Below are positions 11,178-23,867 of a DNA stretch of 64,000 bases, piece by piece. Source of the stretch: Fagopyrum homotropicum (Eukaryota > Streptophyta > Magnoliopsida > Caryophyllales > Polygonaceae). The position numbers and the translations under genes were made by a program. The stretch spans positions 138,670,320-138,734,319 of the forward strand of contig BSWB01000003.1 in the NCBI GenBank assembly GCA_033239125.1. The letters run 5' to 3'. Position 1 is the stretch's first letter. Each line of letters starts with the position of its first letter. Below the pieces are notes generated by a model. It was not told the origin of the DNA and ran no database searches. It was given only the letters and a program-made list of their open reading frames with translations.

Positions 11178-12230
11178 CTAATCCTTTCTCGTCCTAGAGA
11201 CCGTCTTCTCAAGAATTCCCTTGATCTCCCGGTTGGAGATCTCCACTTGGCCACTAGTTTGGGGATGGTAAGGTGTTGCCACCTTGTGAGTCACCCCATA
11301 CTTAGCCAAAAGTGCTTCAAAGTTCCTATTGGTGAAGTGTTTCCCTCCATCACTTATGATGACCCTTGGTGTACCATACCTAGGGAAGATCACTCGGTTG
11401 AAGAACCGCACCACCACCTTGGCATCATTTGTGGGAGAGGCGATTGCCTCCACCCATCTCGAAACATAGTCAACCGCTAATAGGATGTAGAGGTTGCCAC
11501 ATGAAGAAGGGAATGGTCCCATGAAGTCCACACCCCACACATCAAATATCTCCACTTCTTGTATGTTGTTCAAGGGCATCTCATTCCTCCTTGAGATGTT
11601 GCCCGTCCTTTGGCAAGCATCACAAGCTACCACAAAGCTTTGCACATCCTTGAACAAACTCGGCCAAAAGAAGCCCGATTGCAATACTTTCGCACATGTC
11701 TTGTGTGAGCTAGCCTGCCCTCCACATGGCAAGGAATGACAATGGCGGATCACACTCTTTACCTCATCCTCCGGTATGCATCTTCTAAACATTCCATCCG
11801 GCCCTCTCTTGAACAAAAGTGGTTCACTCCAATAGTAGTGCCTCACATCTTTGAAGAACTTCTTTCTTTGGGCATATGTCAATCCGGGAGGCACTTCCTC
11901 ACACACAAGATAGTTCACAATGTCGGCATACCATGGCTCACTTCCTCTAGACACTTGGAACAAGCACTCTTCCACCATTTACAATTGCTCATCCCGGAAT
12001 GAGTCATCAATCGGGATGTCATCTCTTTCAAGCTCCAATGGTGGGAGTTGACTAAGGTGATCCGCCACGGAGTTCTCGGATCCCTTCTTGTCCCGGATTT
12101 CCAAATCAAACTCTTGAAGAAGAAGGATCCACCGAATCAACCTAGGCTTGACATCCTTCTTTGTAAGGAGGTAACGGATCGCAGCTTGATCCGTATAAAC
12201 TATGACCTTCGCTCCAACAAGATATGAGCG
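11178..12230 (-). pseudogene. Element A: end of RNase H, linker and integrase core
   Basis: The reading continues from the RT/RNase H frame after a stop at 12228-12230 (FEK then stop; Phe in copy B), through TDQAAIRYLLTKKD and ADHLSQLPPLELE. A second stop at 11979-11981 stands where B has Gln. From there integrase is open, with an H2C2 zinc-binding part (HCHSLPCGG, VACDACQRTGNIS) and core acidic residues in FDVWGVDFMGPF, IISDGGKHF and SGQVEISNREIKG. All three catalytic acids are present, so only the nonsense codons kill it. Confidence 0.85.
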
Positions 12231-14852
12231 TTACTTCTCAAATGCATACACCACCGCTAGCAATTCCTTCTCGGTGGTAGCATAATTGAGTTGGGCATCA
12301 TCTAGCGTCTTGGTAGCATAATAGATGGCATGTGTGCGCCCATCTTTCCTTTGCCCCAAAACAGCCCCAACAGCTACATCACTTGCATCACACATGATCT
12401 CAAACGGTAAACTCCAATCCGGAGGTTGCATGATAGGTGCGGAGATCAAGGCGTTCTTCAACCTACAAAAAGCCTCAAGGCAATCCTTGGAGAAAAAAAA
12501 CTCAACATCTTTCATTAGTAGGTTAGTAAGGGGCTTAGAAATTTTAGAGAAATCTTGAATAAACCTCCGGTAAAAACCGGCATGCCCTAGGAAACTCCTT
12601 ACCCCCTTCACCGAGGTAGGTGGTGGCAACTTCTCTATTGTTTCGATCTTGGCCCTATCAACCTCAATGCCACGGTTAGACACCAAGTGTCCTAACACAA
12701 TACCTTCACTTACCATGAAGTGGCATTTTTCCCAATTCAAGACAAGATTTGTCTCCTCACATCTTTTCAATACTAATGACAAGTTAGCTAAGCAATTATC
12801 AAAGGAAGAACCATAAACAGAAAAGTCATCCATAAACACCTCCATGATATTTTCAATGTATTCCGAGAAGATAGCCATCATACACCTTTGGAAGGTGGCG
12901 GGTGCATTACACAACCCAAATAGCATCCTCCTATATGCAAAAGTTCCCCATGGACATGTAAAGGTGGTTTTCTCTTGGTCATCGGGGTGGATAGGGATTA
13001 GGAAGAATCCGCTATAACCATCTAGGTAGCAAAAATGAGAATGTTGAGCTAACCTTTCTAGCATTTGGTCAATGAAAGGAAGAGGGAAGTGATCTTTCCT
13101 AGAGGCCATGTTCAATTTCCTATAGTCAATGCACATCCTCCATCCCGTAACCGTCCTAGTTGGGATTAGTTCATTGTTCTCATTAGTCACTACGGTCATC
13201 CCACCCTTCTTAGGAACTACATGAACGGGACTAACCCACTTACTATCCGAGATAGGGTAGATAATCCCCGCATCTAGCAACTTAATGATCTCTTTCTTGA
13301 CCACCTCTTTCATTATAGGATTCAATCTTCTTTGATGTTCAATAGAGGGTCTATGGTTATCTTCCATCAATATCTTATGCATGCACAAAGAAGGTTTTAT
13401 GCCAACTAAATCATCAATAGTATAGCCAATGGCTCTCCTATGCAATCTTAGCTCATGCAACAACTTAGCAAGTTCATCATCATTCAAGCATGCATTCACA
13501 ATCACCGGATATGTAGAATTATCACCAAGGAAAGCATACTTTAAATGAGAGGGGAGGGGTTTGAGTTCAAGTTTAGGAGGACCTTTGTCGAGTGGAGACG
13601 ATCCAAATAATGTTGGATGAGATGAATCCAAAGTAAATGAAGACCCTCCAAGGCTCCTTGAAGCTTGATCATCAATGAGGGCTGCTTCTGGGGGAACCAC
13701 GGTTGGATCCACGGTTGGCTCCACATCCACGGCCGTGGAAGTTGCCAAGCTTGCTCGTTGGAGCTTTTCAGAGAGTTCTACGTCCGTGGAACACATTCCA
13801 CGCCCGTGGAACCTACAGATGTTCAGCATGCTTTCGTGATCTTCAGTTTCAACTCTTGTCTCCTTTTCTAGTGCCTCCAAGGCCTTGATCTCTTCATTGC
13901 AAGCCTCCTCAACACCTTCCTCCATCAAACTTAAGGTAAGAACCTTTTCCAAGGGGTCCTTGATCAAGATAGAGCTAACAACTTCTCTAGACTCCTCTTG
14001 CTCGACAATGTTGAACACATCTTCATCAAGGGTTGGCCCTTTCATCATTGTGGACAACTTGAACTTGATGTTCTCTTTTCCAATGTTGAAGGAGAGGATC
14101 CCATTCTTGCAATCCACTAGGCATCCGGAGGTGGCTAGGAAATGTCTTCCTAAGATGATGGGAACGGGATAGTCTGCCGGGATGTCCAAAACAACAAAGT
14201 CAATCGGCACATAGAACTTCCCTAGTTGCACCGGAATGTCCTCCAAGATCCCAACCGGATGAGTAATAGAGCGGTCTGCCATGTAGAGGGTCATCTTGAC
14301 CGGCTTTGGCTCTCCTAGCCCAACCTTGTTGCAAAGTGCAAGCGGTATGATGCTCACACTTGCCCCAAGATCACAAAGGGCTTCATACTTCACTTCTCCC
14401 ACTCCAATTGGGACACAAAAGGAACCCGGATCTGTTAGCTTAGGAGGCATCTCCTCCTTCATTGTTTGGATCAATTCCGAGGACCTCTTTGTCATCCTTA
14501 CTTCCCCATACTCCTCCAACTTCCTTTTATTGGAGAGTATCTCCTTCAAGAACTTGCCATATGCCGGCATACCTAAGATAGCATCCATGAACAGAATGTT
14601 AATATGCAATTTAGACATAAGTTCAAGGAATTTACCAAAGTGATTATCCAAGCGAGCTCTTGCTCGTGATTGTGGGAATGGTAGTGGTGGCTTGTATGGA
14701 GGCGGTGCCACATATGTTGGCTCAACATCCTTGCTCTTGCCTCCATCTCCTTGCAACATCTCTTCTTCTACCACTACTTGCTTTCCCTTAGCATTCTCCT
14801 TGGGCAAAGGGTCCTTCATGTTCAACCCACTCCTTGTTGTAATGGCCAACAC
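12231..14852 (-). pseudogene. Element A protease, reverse transcriptase and RNase H
   Basis: An 873-residue open stretch. Protease CDLGASVSIIP lies at about residues 160-170 and ILGRHFLATSG at about 232 (the usual Pro is His). A variable linker follows at about 340-430. RT has LDGYSG near 610, PWGTFAYRRMLFGLCNAP near 634 and the catalytic FMDD at about 683-686. RNase H starts MCDASDVAVGAVLG near 818. The linker at 13690-13815 is made of CCACGGCCGTGG-type motifs, with a perfect copy at 13727-13738, inserted in frame. The upstream part (14853-14915) is in frame with gag. Confidence 0.9.
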
Positions 14853-14918
14853 TTGGCCTCTTGGGTTATCTTCGGTTCTTCCGGTAAGCTTTCCCGGATC
14901 TCTATGAGCTTCACCCGC

Positions 14919-16403
14919 CTATTGGAACACTTGTGCTTCCAAAACCTTTTGAGCTTTAGAAATTGAAGTCACCGTGCTCTCAAGACCACTCAACCTTCCA
15001 AGCAATTGCTCAAACATCATCTCGGTTCTATCCTTTGGAAGTTGAGTAAATCCGGGTGGAGGTTCTTGTGAAGCTTTTGGTGGTGGAGTTGTGCTTGTGG
15101 AAGCGGGAGGGTTAAAGGCTCCATCCGGGTTAGAGAAGGAAAACCCGGGATGGTTATGGTTGGGCTGGTAATTGTTGAATTGCCGGTTGTTGTTGAAGTT
15201 CCTTGGGCCTTGGTAGTTGTTATAATTGCCCCTTCCCATGTAATTCACATCTTCCTCCTTGGAAGATAAGTTAGCTTGCACTTGCACTTGAGGGGTTGCT
15301 TGGTTCTTCAAAGTTGTAGCACACAACTCCCTCAAAGACTTTAGCTCGTTGTTGATGGCGTCAAGCTTGAAATTGCTCATGGTGACTTCACTCACCTCAT
15401 ATGCTCCCGCCTTTCTCCCTTCACTCTTCCTATGGGAGTATTTCTCAATCACTAGAGCTTGTTTCTCTACAAACTCCCAAGCTTCATCCACATGCTTTTC
15501 CATGAAAGTCCCACCGGAAAGAGATTGGAGCTTGAATTGGCTATCTTCATCAAGTCCCTTGAAGTAGATCTCCAATAGCTCAATTTTTGGTATACCGTGG
15601 TGTGGACAATCTAGGAGAAGATCGTTGAATCTCTCCCAAGACTTGAACAAGCTCTCTCTATCCTTCATCACGAAGGCATTGATCTTCCCTCTTAACTCGG
15701 TAGTCTTGGAAGGTGGGAAGAACTTAGTCAAAAACTCGGTTGTCATCTCCTCCCAAGTACTCACTCGCCCTTGTGGAATAGATTGATACCAAGCTAAGGC
15801 TTTGTCCTTAAGAGAGAAGGAGAAATCCCTAAGCTTATGGTTGTTGCTCTCCAATCTAGGCGGTCTAAGAGTCTCCATCAAGATCTCATAGTTCATCAAG
15901 TGTTGATGAGGAGACTCTCCTTCCATCCCTCCAAATTGATTATGCCGGATCATTTGTAGAACTTGAGGGTGGAGTTCATAATTGTGGGTTGCGGGATCTC
16001 CTAAGTTCCCACCCGGACGGTGTGCTCTTTGCGCCGGATCCATACGTCTTCCTAATGTTTGTGGCTCTTCAATTGCAATGGGCACAACCCTAACATTCGC
16101 CGCCGGCTGCGGTTGTGGTGGAGGAGGTGGAGGTTGTTGACGATTAAGCTCTCCTTGTACAAGGGCTTGCCTAATCTCATCAATCTCCCTCCTAGTTGCT
16201 TCTTGCCTCTCATTGGCAAGTCTCCTTTCTTCCTCCAAGAGCTCATCTCTTAGCCTTATTTTCTCTAAAGCTTCATCCAACTCAGCTTGGAGATCTCTTC
16301 CGACCATCTCTTTTCCCTTTTTAATGCTCTTGGATCTAGATCTAAGGGTTTTCTCCGGTTCGGGATCGAATGGAGCTAAATCCTTGCCACGAGATCTTCG
16401 CAT
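14919..16403 (-). CDS. Element A gag polyprotein
   Basis: ATG at 16403 begins MRRSRGKDLAPFDPEPEK. An upstream in-frame TTG is less likely because the Athila-I gag starts at the matching ATG. An N-terminal Glu/Arg-rich coiled coil and a poly-Pro run are followed by the capsid region with NYEILMETLRPPRL, LAWYQSIPQGRVSTWEEMT and ESLFKSWERFNDLLLDCPHH. An Asn-rich tail (NNYQGPRNFNNNRQ) replaces a CCHC knuckle. It ends at TAG 14916-14918, after which the same frame runs into protease. In Athila-I the equivalent position is sense, so this TAG is probably a CAG-to-TAG mutation. Confidence 0.85.
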   Translation of the reverse strand: MRRSRGKDLAPFDPEPEKTLRSRSKSIKKGKEMVGRDLQAELDEALEKIRLRDELLEEERRLANERQEATRREIDEIRQALVQGELNRQQPPPPPPQPQPAANVRVVPIAIEEPQTLGRRMDPAQRAHRPGGNLGDPATHNYELHPQVLQMIRHNQFGGMEGESPHQHLMNYEILMETLRPPRLESNNHKLRDFSFSLKDKALAWYQSIPQGRVSTWEEMTTEFLTKFFPPSKTTELRGKINAFVMKDRESLFKSWERFNDLLLDCPHHGIPKIELLEIYFKGLDEDSQFKLQSLSGGTFMEKHVDEAWEFVEKQALVIEKYSHRKSEGRKAGAYEVSEVTMSNFKLDAINNELKSLRELCATTLKNQATPQVQVQANLSSKEEDVNYMGRGNYNNYQGPRNFNNNRQFNNYQPNHNHPGFSFSNPDGAFNPPASTSTTPPPKASQEPPPGFTQLPKDRTEMMFEQLLGRLSGLESTVTSISKAQKVLEAQVFQ

Positions 16404-16520
16404 ACACTTAAAGAGTAAGAGATGTCCTGAAAAGCAAAGACACAAACCAAAGAGAGATCAAAAGCAACAAGAAAGATCTACACTATAAACAATCACAAAA
16501 TTGACTCAATCTAGAACTAG

Positions 16521-16538
16521 TCCCCGGCAACGGCGCCA
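16521..16538 (-). other. Primer-binding site (tRNA-Asp) of element A
   Basis: The plus strand reads TCCCCGGCAACGGCGCCA, a full match to the 3' end of tRNA-Asp(GUC), 6 bp from the LTR end. Confidence 0.92.
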
Positions 16539-16544
16539 AAAACT

Positions 16545-18362
16545 TGTTACGCTCAGGATGTGTGCGATACGCAATAGGTTTTAAATTTATACTCGTTATA
16601 TTTCTCCTAACTCCTAGCGAACCCGCGGTGTACGGGACGTTTGTAGTAGGGATAGTATTCCGAGGTCGAACACAAAGACTAAGGTGAGATTGATTCGATT
16701 TATGATTAAGTTTAGTGAAGATCTAGGTTAAGAAAAGAGAAAGAAATAAAGAAATGAAAATCTCAATGTTTTAGGTTGGTTTTTAGGTGATCAATCAAGG
16801 ATCACAAATCATGCAAAGTAAACAATCAACTAAGCAAACGAATCAACACAAACAAACAAGCTAAACGCGAGATATGAATCAAGAGAGAAAAGCGGATTCT
16901 AGGGGTTGGAAATTCCGGTTATGGCATAAGACTCAAGCTATCTAATCATTCCTTGGATTAACTATAATATGTTGGGAGTGAGTGTTTCTAGATTGGGATC
17001 AATCACCGGGTAGGTCTCATGGTCCACTAATTCGTTCCTAAAGTCTCATCACCGGGTAAGTCTCAAAGAGCCTAAGGGATGAAATTCTACACAAACCGGA
17101 TTGTCACCTAGGGATCTAACCTATCCTCACCGGGTAAGTCTCGAAAGGGTTAGTCCTAAACAACTATCCTAGCACACTTAGTCCAATGGCGGCTTATGAG
17201 GCTCACCACTACCTAGAGTTTATCATCTTCGGAATCTAAGAGTAAGGATAACCGGGTAGGTCTCTCCCTACACTTAGTTGCTAACACTAGGTCACCCTAG
17301 GGTAGATTTAACTCAACAAACACTAGGGTTTCAACATTCTAACAATCTAGAACTTAGATCCATCGAACTAGGGAAACCACGGGCTGTTCTACCAAGTCCA
17401 CGGCCGTGGACTGGTAAGATCAAACCGTGGACTCCAACAGGGGCTTCGTTCAAGTAAACAAGTAATCCAAAGGTAAATCTAAGTCCATCCTATCATAGTC
17501 CTAGCCATAACCATCCTTTCCTTACCCTAGAATCGCATCTACTTAGCCTACAACAATCATCATAACAATCGAAATCATCAAACATAAAATCATGGCTTCT
17601 ATTTGCAAGATAATGAAAAGAAAGAGATGAACAAGTGAAGCAAACAAACCAAGCTGAAAATAAGATTAGAAAGACTCACAACCCTTCCAAAAGAAGGTTC
17701 AAACGATTCTTACAACTCTAGAAATCGATTCCGGAAATCCTCACTACAAAACCTATCAAAGTCTAGCAAATGGTGTGTTCTTCCCTTCTTCTCCAATGGA
17801 GCTCTTCTCCTCCTCCAATGGTGTCTTCTCTCCTAGAGAATCTTCTTGTTGAGAGTGTGGGAGAGAATGTGGATTTGATTGGATGAAAAAAGATACCTTC
17901 TCTCAGCCTTGCAGGACCACTTTTATACTACAACCTTGCTAGAGTGAGCCATGAGATCGTGGCACAGCTGTCACAACCGTCTGGCAGAAACCACGGTTGG
18001 TTCCACGGCTGTGGACCTTCAGTGAACCGTGGTTTGGTGCTTCAGCTTTGCCTTGGTTCATTAAGTTTCGATTTGGTGCATGGCTTGTGTTGGCAAGGTT
18101 CCATGAGTCCTCCTTAGCCTCTAGTTTGCATCCTAATGAGTCCGAGGGTGTGTCATCTCGAGGATTGATTCTCGAATGCATCGATTAAGCTCCTAAATCT
18201 CCCAAAATACCTATAAAGCAAGCAAAAGTCCGCGTAGACGTCTATCTCGACAAAATACATGATTTAAGTGCAAACGTCGTGAACTAATGCTAGATCGTGC
18301 ATGAATGAGTGAGAAATCTATCTAAGTGATTACCTAAACCTAAGTCATAAATCGTGTTATCA
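16545..18362 (-). repeat. 5' LTR of element A (1,818 bp)
   Basis: On the minus strand it begins TGATAACACGATTTATGA and ends GAGCGTAACA, next to the primer-binding site. The 3' LTR of copy B at 21895 starts with the same bases. CCACGGCCGTGG-type clusters lie at 17985-18050, just upstream of the TATA box, and at 17375-17440 (perfect copy 17398-17409). Repeated ACCGGGTAAGTCTC blocks lie at 17000-17270. Confidence 0.9.
17920..17927 (-). promoter_or_regulatory. Putative TATA box in element A LTR
   Basis: TATAAAAG on the minus strand, about 435 bp into the LTR and 60-120 bp downstream of a CCACGG motif cluster. Confidence 0.55.
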
Positions 18363-20246
18363 ATTTCTAAGCCTCTTACTAACCTACTAATGAAAGATGT
18401 TGAGTTTGTTTTCTCCAAGGATTGCCTTGAAGCTTTTTGTAGGTTGAAGAATGCTTTGATCTCCGCACCCATCATGCAACCTCCGGATTGGAGTTTACCG
18501 TTTGAGATCATGTGTGACGCGAGTGATGTAGCCGTTGGGGCTGTTTTGGGACAAAGGAAAGATGGGCTTACACATGCCATCTATTATGCTAGCAAAATGC
18601 TAGATGGAGCCTAACTCAATTATGCTACCACCGAGAAGGAGTTGCTAGCGGTGGTGTATGCATTTGAGAAGTTCTGCTCATATCTTGTTGGAGCGAAGGT
18701 CATTGTGTATACGGATCATGTTGTGATCCGTTATCTCCTTACCAAGAAGGATGCCAAGCCTCGTTTGATTCAGTGGATCCTTCTTCTTCAAGAGTTTGAC
18801 TTGGAAATCCGGGATAAGAAAGGGTCCGAAAATTCTGTGGCGGATCACTTTAGTAGACTCCCACCATTGGATATTGAGAGAGATGACATCCCGATTGATG
18901 ACTCATTCCGCGATGAACAATTGCAAATGGTGGAGGAATGCTTGTTTCAAGTGTCAAGGGGTAATGAGCCATGGTATGCCGACATTGTAAACTACCTTGT
19001 TTATGAGGAGGTGCCACCCGGTTTATCCTATGCCCAAAGGAAGAAGTTCTTCAAGGATGTGAGGCATTACTATTGGAGTGAGCCGCTTTTGTTCAAGAGA
19101 GGGCCGGATGGAGTCTTTAGGAGATGCATACCGGAGGATGAGGTGGAGAGTGTGATCCGCTATTGTCACTCATTGCCATGTGGAGGCCATGCTAGCTCAC
19201 ACAAGACATGTGCTAAGGTGTTGCAATCGGGTTTCTTTTGAACAAGTTTGTTCAAGGATGTGCAGAATTTTGTGGTAGCTTGTGATGCTTGCCAAAGGAC
19301 GGGCAACATCTCAAGGAGGAATGAGATGCCCTTGAACAACATACAAGAGGTGGAGATATTCGATGTGTGGGGTGTGGACTTCATGGGACCATTCTCCTCT
19401 TCTTGTGGCAACCTCTACATCCTATTGGCGGTAGACTATGTTTCGAGATGGGTGGAGGCAATCGCCTCTCCCACAAATGATGCCAAGCTTGTGGTGTGGT
19501 TCTTCAACCGAGTGATCTTCCCTAGGTTTGGGACACCAAGGGTGATCATAAGTGATGGAGGAAAGAACTTCACAAATAGGAACTTTGGGACACTTTTGGC
19601 TAAGTATGGGGTGACTCATAAGGTGGCAACACCTTACCATCCCCAAACTAGTGGCCAAGTGGAGATCTCCAACCGGGAGATAAAGGGAATTCTGGAGAAG
19701 ACGTTTTCTAGGACGAGAAAGGATTGGGCTATGAAGCTCGATGATGATTTGTGGGCTTATAGAACCGCTTTCAAGACACCGATTGGCACCACTCCCTACA
19801 AGCTAGTCTATGGCGAGTCTTGCCACCTTCCGGTAGAGATGGAGCATAGAGCATATTGGGCTATAAGGTGGCTGAATTTTGACCTCAAGGAGGCCAGAGA
19901 GAAAAGATTGCTTGATATGAACGCTCTTGAGGAGATCCGGTTGAATGCCTATGAAAACGCCCGGATCTACAAAGAAAGGACCAAACGTTGGCATGACAAG
20001 CGTCTCATCCCAAAGGAGTTGAGTGAAGGCGATCTTTTCCTTCTCTTTAACTCAAGGCTGCAGCTCTTCCCCGGAAAGCTAAATTCAAGATGGACGGGTC
20101 CTTATGTGGTGAAGAAGATCTTTCTCCATGGAGCGGTTGAGATAGGAGGGGAGCATTGCGGGAATTTTAAGGTGAATAGGCACCGGTTGAAGAAGTATAT
20201 CCCGGGAGCTCCTGTGGACATGATTGCCCCACTTCACCTTGAGTAG
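18363..20246 (+). pseudogene. Element B pol: RT end, RNase H, integrase
   Basis: It reads ISKPLTNLLMKDVEFVFSKD, then RNase H (MCDASDVAVGAVLG, YTDHVVIRYLLTKKD, ADHFSRLPPLD), then integrase with zinc-binding HSLPCGGHASSHK and CDACQRTGNIS. The core motifs are FDVWGVDFMGPF, IISDGGKNF and SGQVEISNREIKG, and the end is FPGKLNSRWTGPYVVKKIF. Two nonsense codons break it: TAA at 18612-18614 and TGA at 19239-19241, where homologs have Trp. It ends at TAG 20244-20246. Confidence 0.9.
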
Positions 20247-21894
20247 AACGCCCCCGAATTTGGTCAAGCTAATGACCTTAAAGAAGTGCTTGATGGGAGG
20301 CAACCCATTGGTAGATATCTTTCCCTCTTCGTTTTTCTTTTGTTTTTGATTTTTCTGTTTTTGTGTGTTTGGTGTGCTTTGTGTGTGTGCTAGAGTCTTG
20401 ATAGCATGGAAGCCTTGCATGGCATGATGATGATGATGATGAACCCCTCATCAATTATGGGTAAAGCGGACGCGGGACTTGGACGGCTAGTGGAGCCTAG
20501 CGCGGGTCCCGATGCCATAACGAACACCTTGAGCTCTCTACCATCGTTGATAGGATCATCCACCATCAATCCACTTGAGTAATCCCAAGTACCAAAGCAA
20601 ACCATTTTACATTGTGAGAACCCTCTTTCACTCTTCTTTACTTCATTTACACATTGGGGACAATGTGTTTTTAAGTATGGGGTGGGGTTTCCATGATCAC
20701 TTGTATGATTAACATCTAGCATAGTTTAATATTGTCACATGTTTTGCATTGTACATACGTATTTCGAAAAATCCAAAAAAAATCAGAAAATTTAAAAAAA
20801 AAAAAATTTTAGTGCTTCTAAGCTTGGGAATGACCCTTATGATGAAATTGTCTTGTGAATTGGCTATGGATGGCCTTGTGTGTTGAATTGAATCCCATGT
20901 GTGAATTGTGATCATGAATGCTTGCCTTGATTGGATTGAGGATTGAAAGTCGAAATTGCATGCTAGTTCTTGCACATCATTTAGGAGTGATTAAGGCAAT
21001 TCATCTTTCTCTACTTCTCATCTTGATCATGTTGTTTTAGCACCTCAATTGATATAAATTTTATCTCTTTTGACCCATCCGGGAATAGGAGCATGCTAGT
21101 GTGTTGGTGTGTGTGAAAAGCAAGTGTGGGGTGAAGTTGTTGATGAAAGAATGTTATGAATGAAGTGCTGAATTTGTTGTGAAAGTGTAGACAAAAATAT
21201 AGGTTTGGCGACGTTGGTTTAAATGACGAGTAACTCGGCACCATTCACATAATCGGGTGTTTGTGCCTTGCCAAAGTCAAATAAACCGATAGTCCTAACG
21301 AGCTTTGGTATGTGTGCCCGGTGTGGATGCACCTCGAAAAATAAAAAAGCCCGAGGACGGCTAATCACCAAGGTTTCAGCTTTTGTACACCAATGCCATT
21401 GTCTCAAAAATAAGTGAAAGAAAAAGAAAAGAAAAGAAAGAAAAGATGGAGAAAATATACACTTGTGGGAAGTTGATCAAAAATGTGAAATTGTGGAGTT
21501 AGTTCGATTCCCGGATTAGCATCACATAGCCTAGAAAAATTCCCACATAATCACAACGTTTCTTGGCCTTTTATTTCACAAGCCCTTGTGACCTATTTGC
21601 ATGTATGTAAGACTTAGTGATCTAGATTGGATATACTCATGATCATCTTGACTTCTTCATTTTTACATTCCATGCATGCTTTCGAGTTAAGTATAATTGT
21701 CTTTCCATGCTTTCATTTATTTGATACGTGATTGCTTGCCATTGCCATGAAACATGACTATGAAGGTGATCCAATATTAGAAGCACAATTCCAAAAATAT
21801 TTTCAATTTTTCATGCATGCATAAATCATGTCATCTCTTAGTCTATAGTTGGGACTTGCTCGGGGACGAGCAAACCTTACATTTGGGGTATTTT
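20247..21894 (+). other. 3' untranslated region of element B
   Basis: About 1.65 kb without a sense ORF. It contains a GAT run at 20424-20440, an A-rich stretch at 20768-20812, and the conserved 3' block at about 21215-21330 shared with A and the right-edge element. The 3' LTR follows a weak purine-rich tract (ATTTGGGGTATTTT) at 21881-21894. Confidence 0.75.
20291..20310 (+). other. Conserved post-pol hairpin, element B
   Basis: TGATGGG-AGGCAA-CCCATTG has a 5-bp Watson-Crick stem extended by two wobble pairs, 44 nt after the pol stop. Confidence 0.68.
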
Positions 21895-23706
21895 TGATAA
21901 CACGATTTATGATTTGGGTTTAGGCACTCATTTAGATAGTTTTTCCGTTCATTCATGCATGGTTTGCACTAGTTCGTAGCGATTTGCACTCAATTCATGT
22001 ATTTTGTCGAGATAGACGTCTACACGGACTTTTGCATGCTTTGTAGGTATTTTTGGAGCTTTACGAGCTTAATCGATACATTCGAGGATCGCTCCTCGAG
22101 ATGACACACCTTCGGACTCATTGGGATGCAAGCTAGGGGCTAAGGAGGACACATGGGACCTTGTTGGTGCATGCCATGAACCGAATTGTGGCTTGATGAT
22201 CCATATAGTGTAGAAGCACCAAAACCACGGTTACTGGAAGAACCACGCCCATGGAAATAGGCCGTGGTTTTCCCCAGACAGCTGTGACAGTTGTCCCACG
22301 ATCTTCATGGCCGACTCTTGCAAATTTGGAGGATAAAAGGTGGTCCTGCAAGGCTGTTAGGCAGACCCCTCACTCCCATTCTCTCCCACACTCTCAACAA
22401 CAAAGATTTTCTCATTGGAAGATTGGATTGGAGCTACTCTTGAAGGAGAAGAAAAGCTCCCATTGGAGAAGAAGAGAAGAAAACACCATTATTAGTCTTT
22501 CATAGATTTTAGAGTGAAGATTGTCGCAAACATTTTCTAGGGTTGTAAGAATCGATTGAACCTTCTTTTGAAGGGTTGTAAGTCTTTCTTAAACTCGTAT
22601 TCAGCTTGGTTTTCTTTGTTCTACTTGTTCATCTCTTTCTCTTCATTTTCTTGTTAATGGAAGCCATGATTTTATGCTTGATGACTTTGATTGTGATGAT
22701 GCATGTTGTTAGCTAAATAGATGCGATTCTAGGGTAAGGGAAAGATGGTTATGGCTTGGACTATGATAGAATGGACTTAGATGTACCTTTGGATGAATTG
22801 TTTGCTCGTACCTAAGTGCTGTTAGAAATCACGGTTTGTTCTAGACAAACTACGGCCGTGGTTCTTGATGAACTACCCGTGATTCTGACTAACTTGCTTG
22901 TATTGATAAATCTAAGTGTTAGGTTGTTGATTTGTTGAAATCCTAGTATTTTTTGAGTTAGATCTACCCTAGGGAAACCTAGTGTTAGCAACTAAGTGCG
23001 AAAACAGACCTACCCAGTAATTTTTGTTCTTAGATACCGAAGATGATGAACTCTAGGTAGTAGTAAGCCTCATAAGCCGCTATTGGACTGAGTGTGCTAG
23101 GATTGATGTTTAGGACTTGCCTTCCCGAGACCTACCCGGTAAGTAGAGGTTAGATCCCTAGATAACCATCCGGTTTGTGTAGAATTCCTATCCTTAGGCT
23201 CTTTGAGACTTACCCGGTGATGAGACCTTAGGAACGGACCAGTGGACCATGAGACCTACCCGGTGATTGATCCCAATCTAGAAACACTCACTCCCAACAT
23301 ACTATAGTTGATCCAAGGAATGATTAGATAGCTTGAGTCCTATGCCATAACCGGAATTTCCAACCCCTAGAATCCGCTTTTCTCTCTTGATCACATATTT
23401 CGTGTTTGCTTTGTTTACTTGTGTTTTAGTTTGATTCCTTAGTTTGTTTTGCCATATTATATCATTGTGATCCTTGATTGATCACCACACAAAACCAACC
23501 CAAAAATATTGAGATTTTCATTTATTTGTTTCTTTCATCTTTTCTTAGTCTAGATCGACACTATCCTTAGTCACTATTTGACTCGATTTCACCTCAGTCT
23601 TTTTGTTCGACCTCGGAATACTATCCCTACTACAAAACGTCCCGTACACTGCGGGTTCGCTAGGAGTTAGGAAAAATATAACGAGTATAAATTTAAGACT
23701 TTTGCG
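21895..23706 (+). repeat. 3' LTR of element B, missing the last ~25 bp
   Basis: It begins TGATAACACGATTTATGA like the element A LTR and keeps the late block CCCGTACACTGCGGGTTCGC. It diverges after TTTTGCGT, so the expected GAGCGTAACA end is gone. CCACGG-type motifs lie at 22220-22300 and 22825-22885, at the same offsets as in A. Confidence 0.85.
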
Positions 23707-23867
23707 TGCATCAATTCCTACCGTACCACAACCCCTCCTCATCCTTAAATTATTCTCTCCGTCGGTACCTCCGGGTGGTTTGTTTGGCCTTCGGTGGGTA
23801 TGGAGGAGGTAATCATCCCTCATCCTCATCATAAGAATCATAATCATCATAGAACATGATGAACGAT

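Larger units (their letters stand above)
9386..18362 (-). mobile_element. Athila element A, nearly complete but without a 3' LTR
   Basis: Right to left it holds the 5' LTR (16545-18362), a perfect tRNA-Asp primer-binding site, gag, protease, RT, RNase H, integrase and a 3' untranslated region that stops abruptly at 9386. Its right LTR end sits inside the pol of sister copy B: the next bases, ATTTCTAAGCC, continue a plus-strand RT/RNase H reading. Damage is light, amounting to one stop at the gag-pol border and three within pol. It has no third ORF, unlike families II and IV. Confidence 0.9.
18363..23706 (+). mobile_element. Athila element B, 3' half, target of element A
   Basis: It starts in the middle of RT-RNase H right at the end of element A's LTR, then runs through integrase, a 3' untranslated region and the 3' LTR. 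It is a sister copy of A in inverted orientation. Its 5' half is not found to the left of A, consistent with the deletion that also removed A's 3' LTR. Confidence 0.88.

Noticed and set aside
13727..13738. CCACGGCCGTGG as a restriction or CRISPR-like repeat
   Set aside because: The copies are dispersed without regular spacers, and the context is a plant retrotransposon linker.
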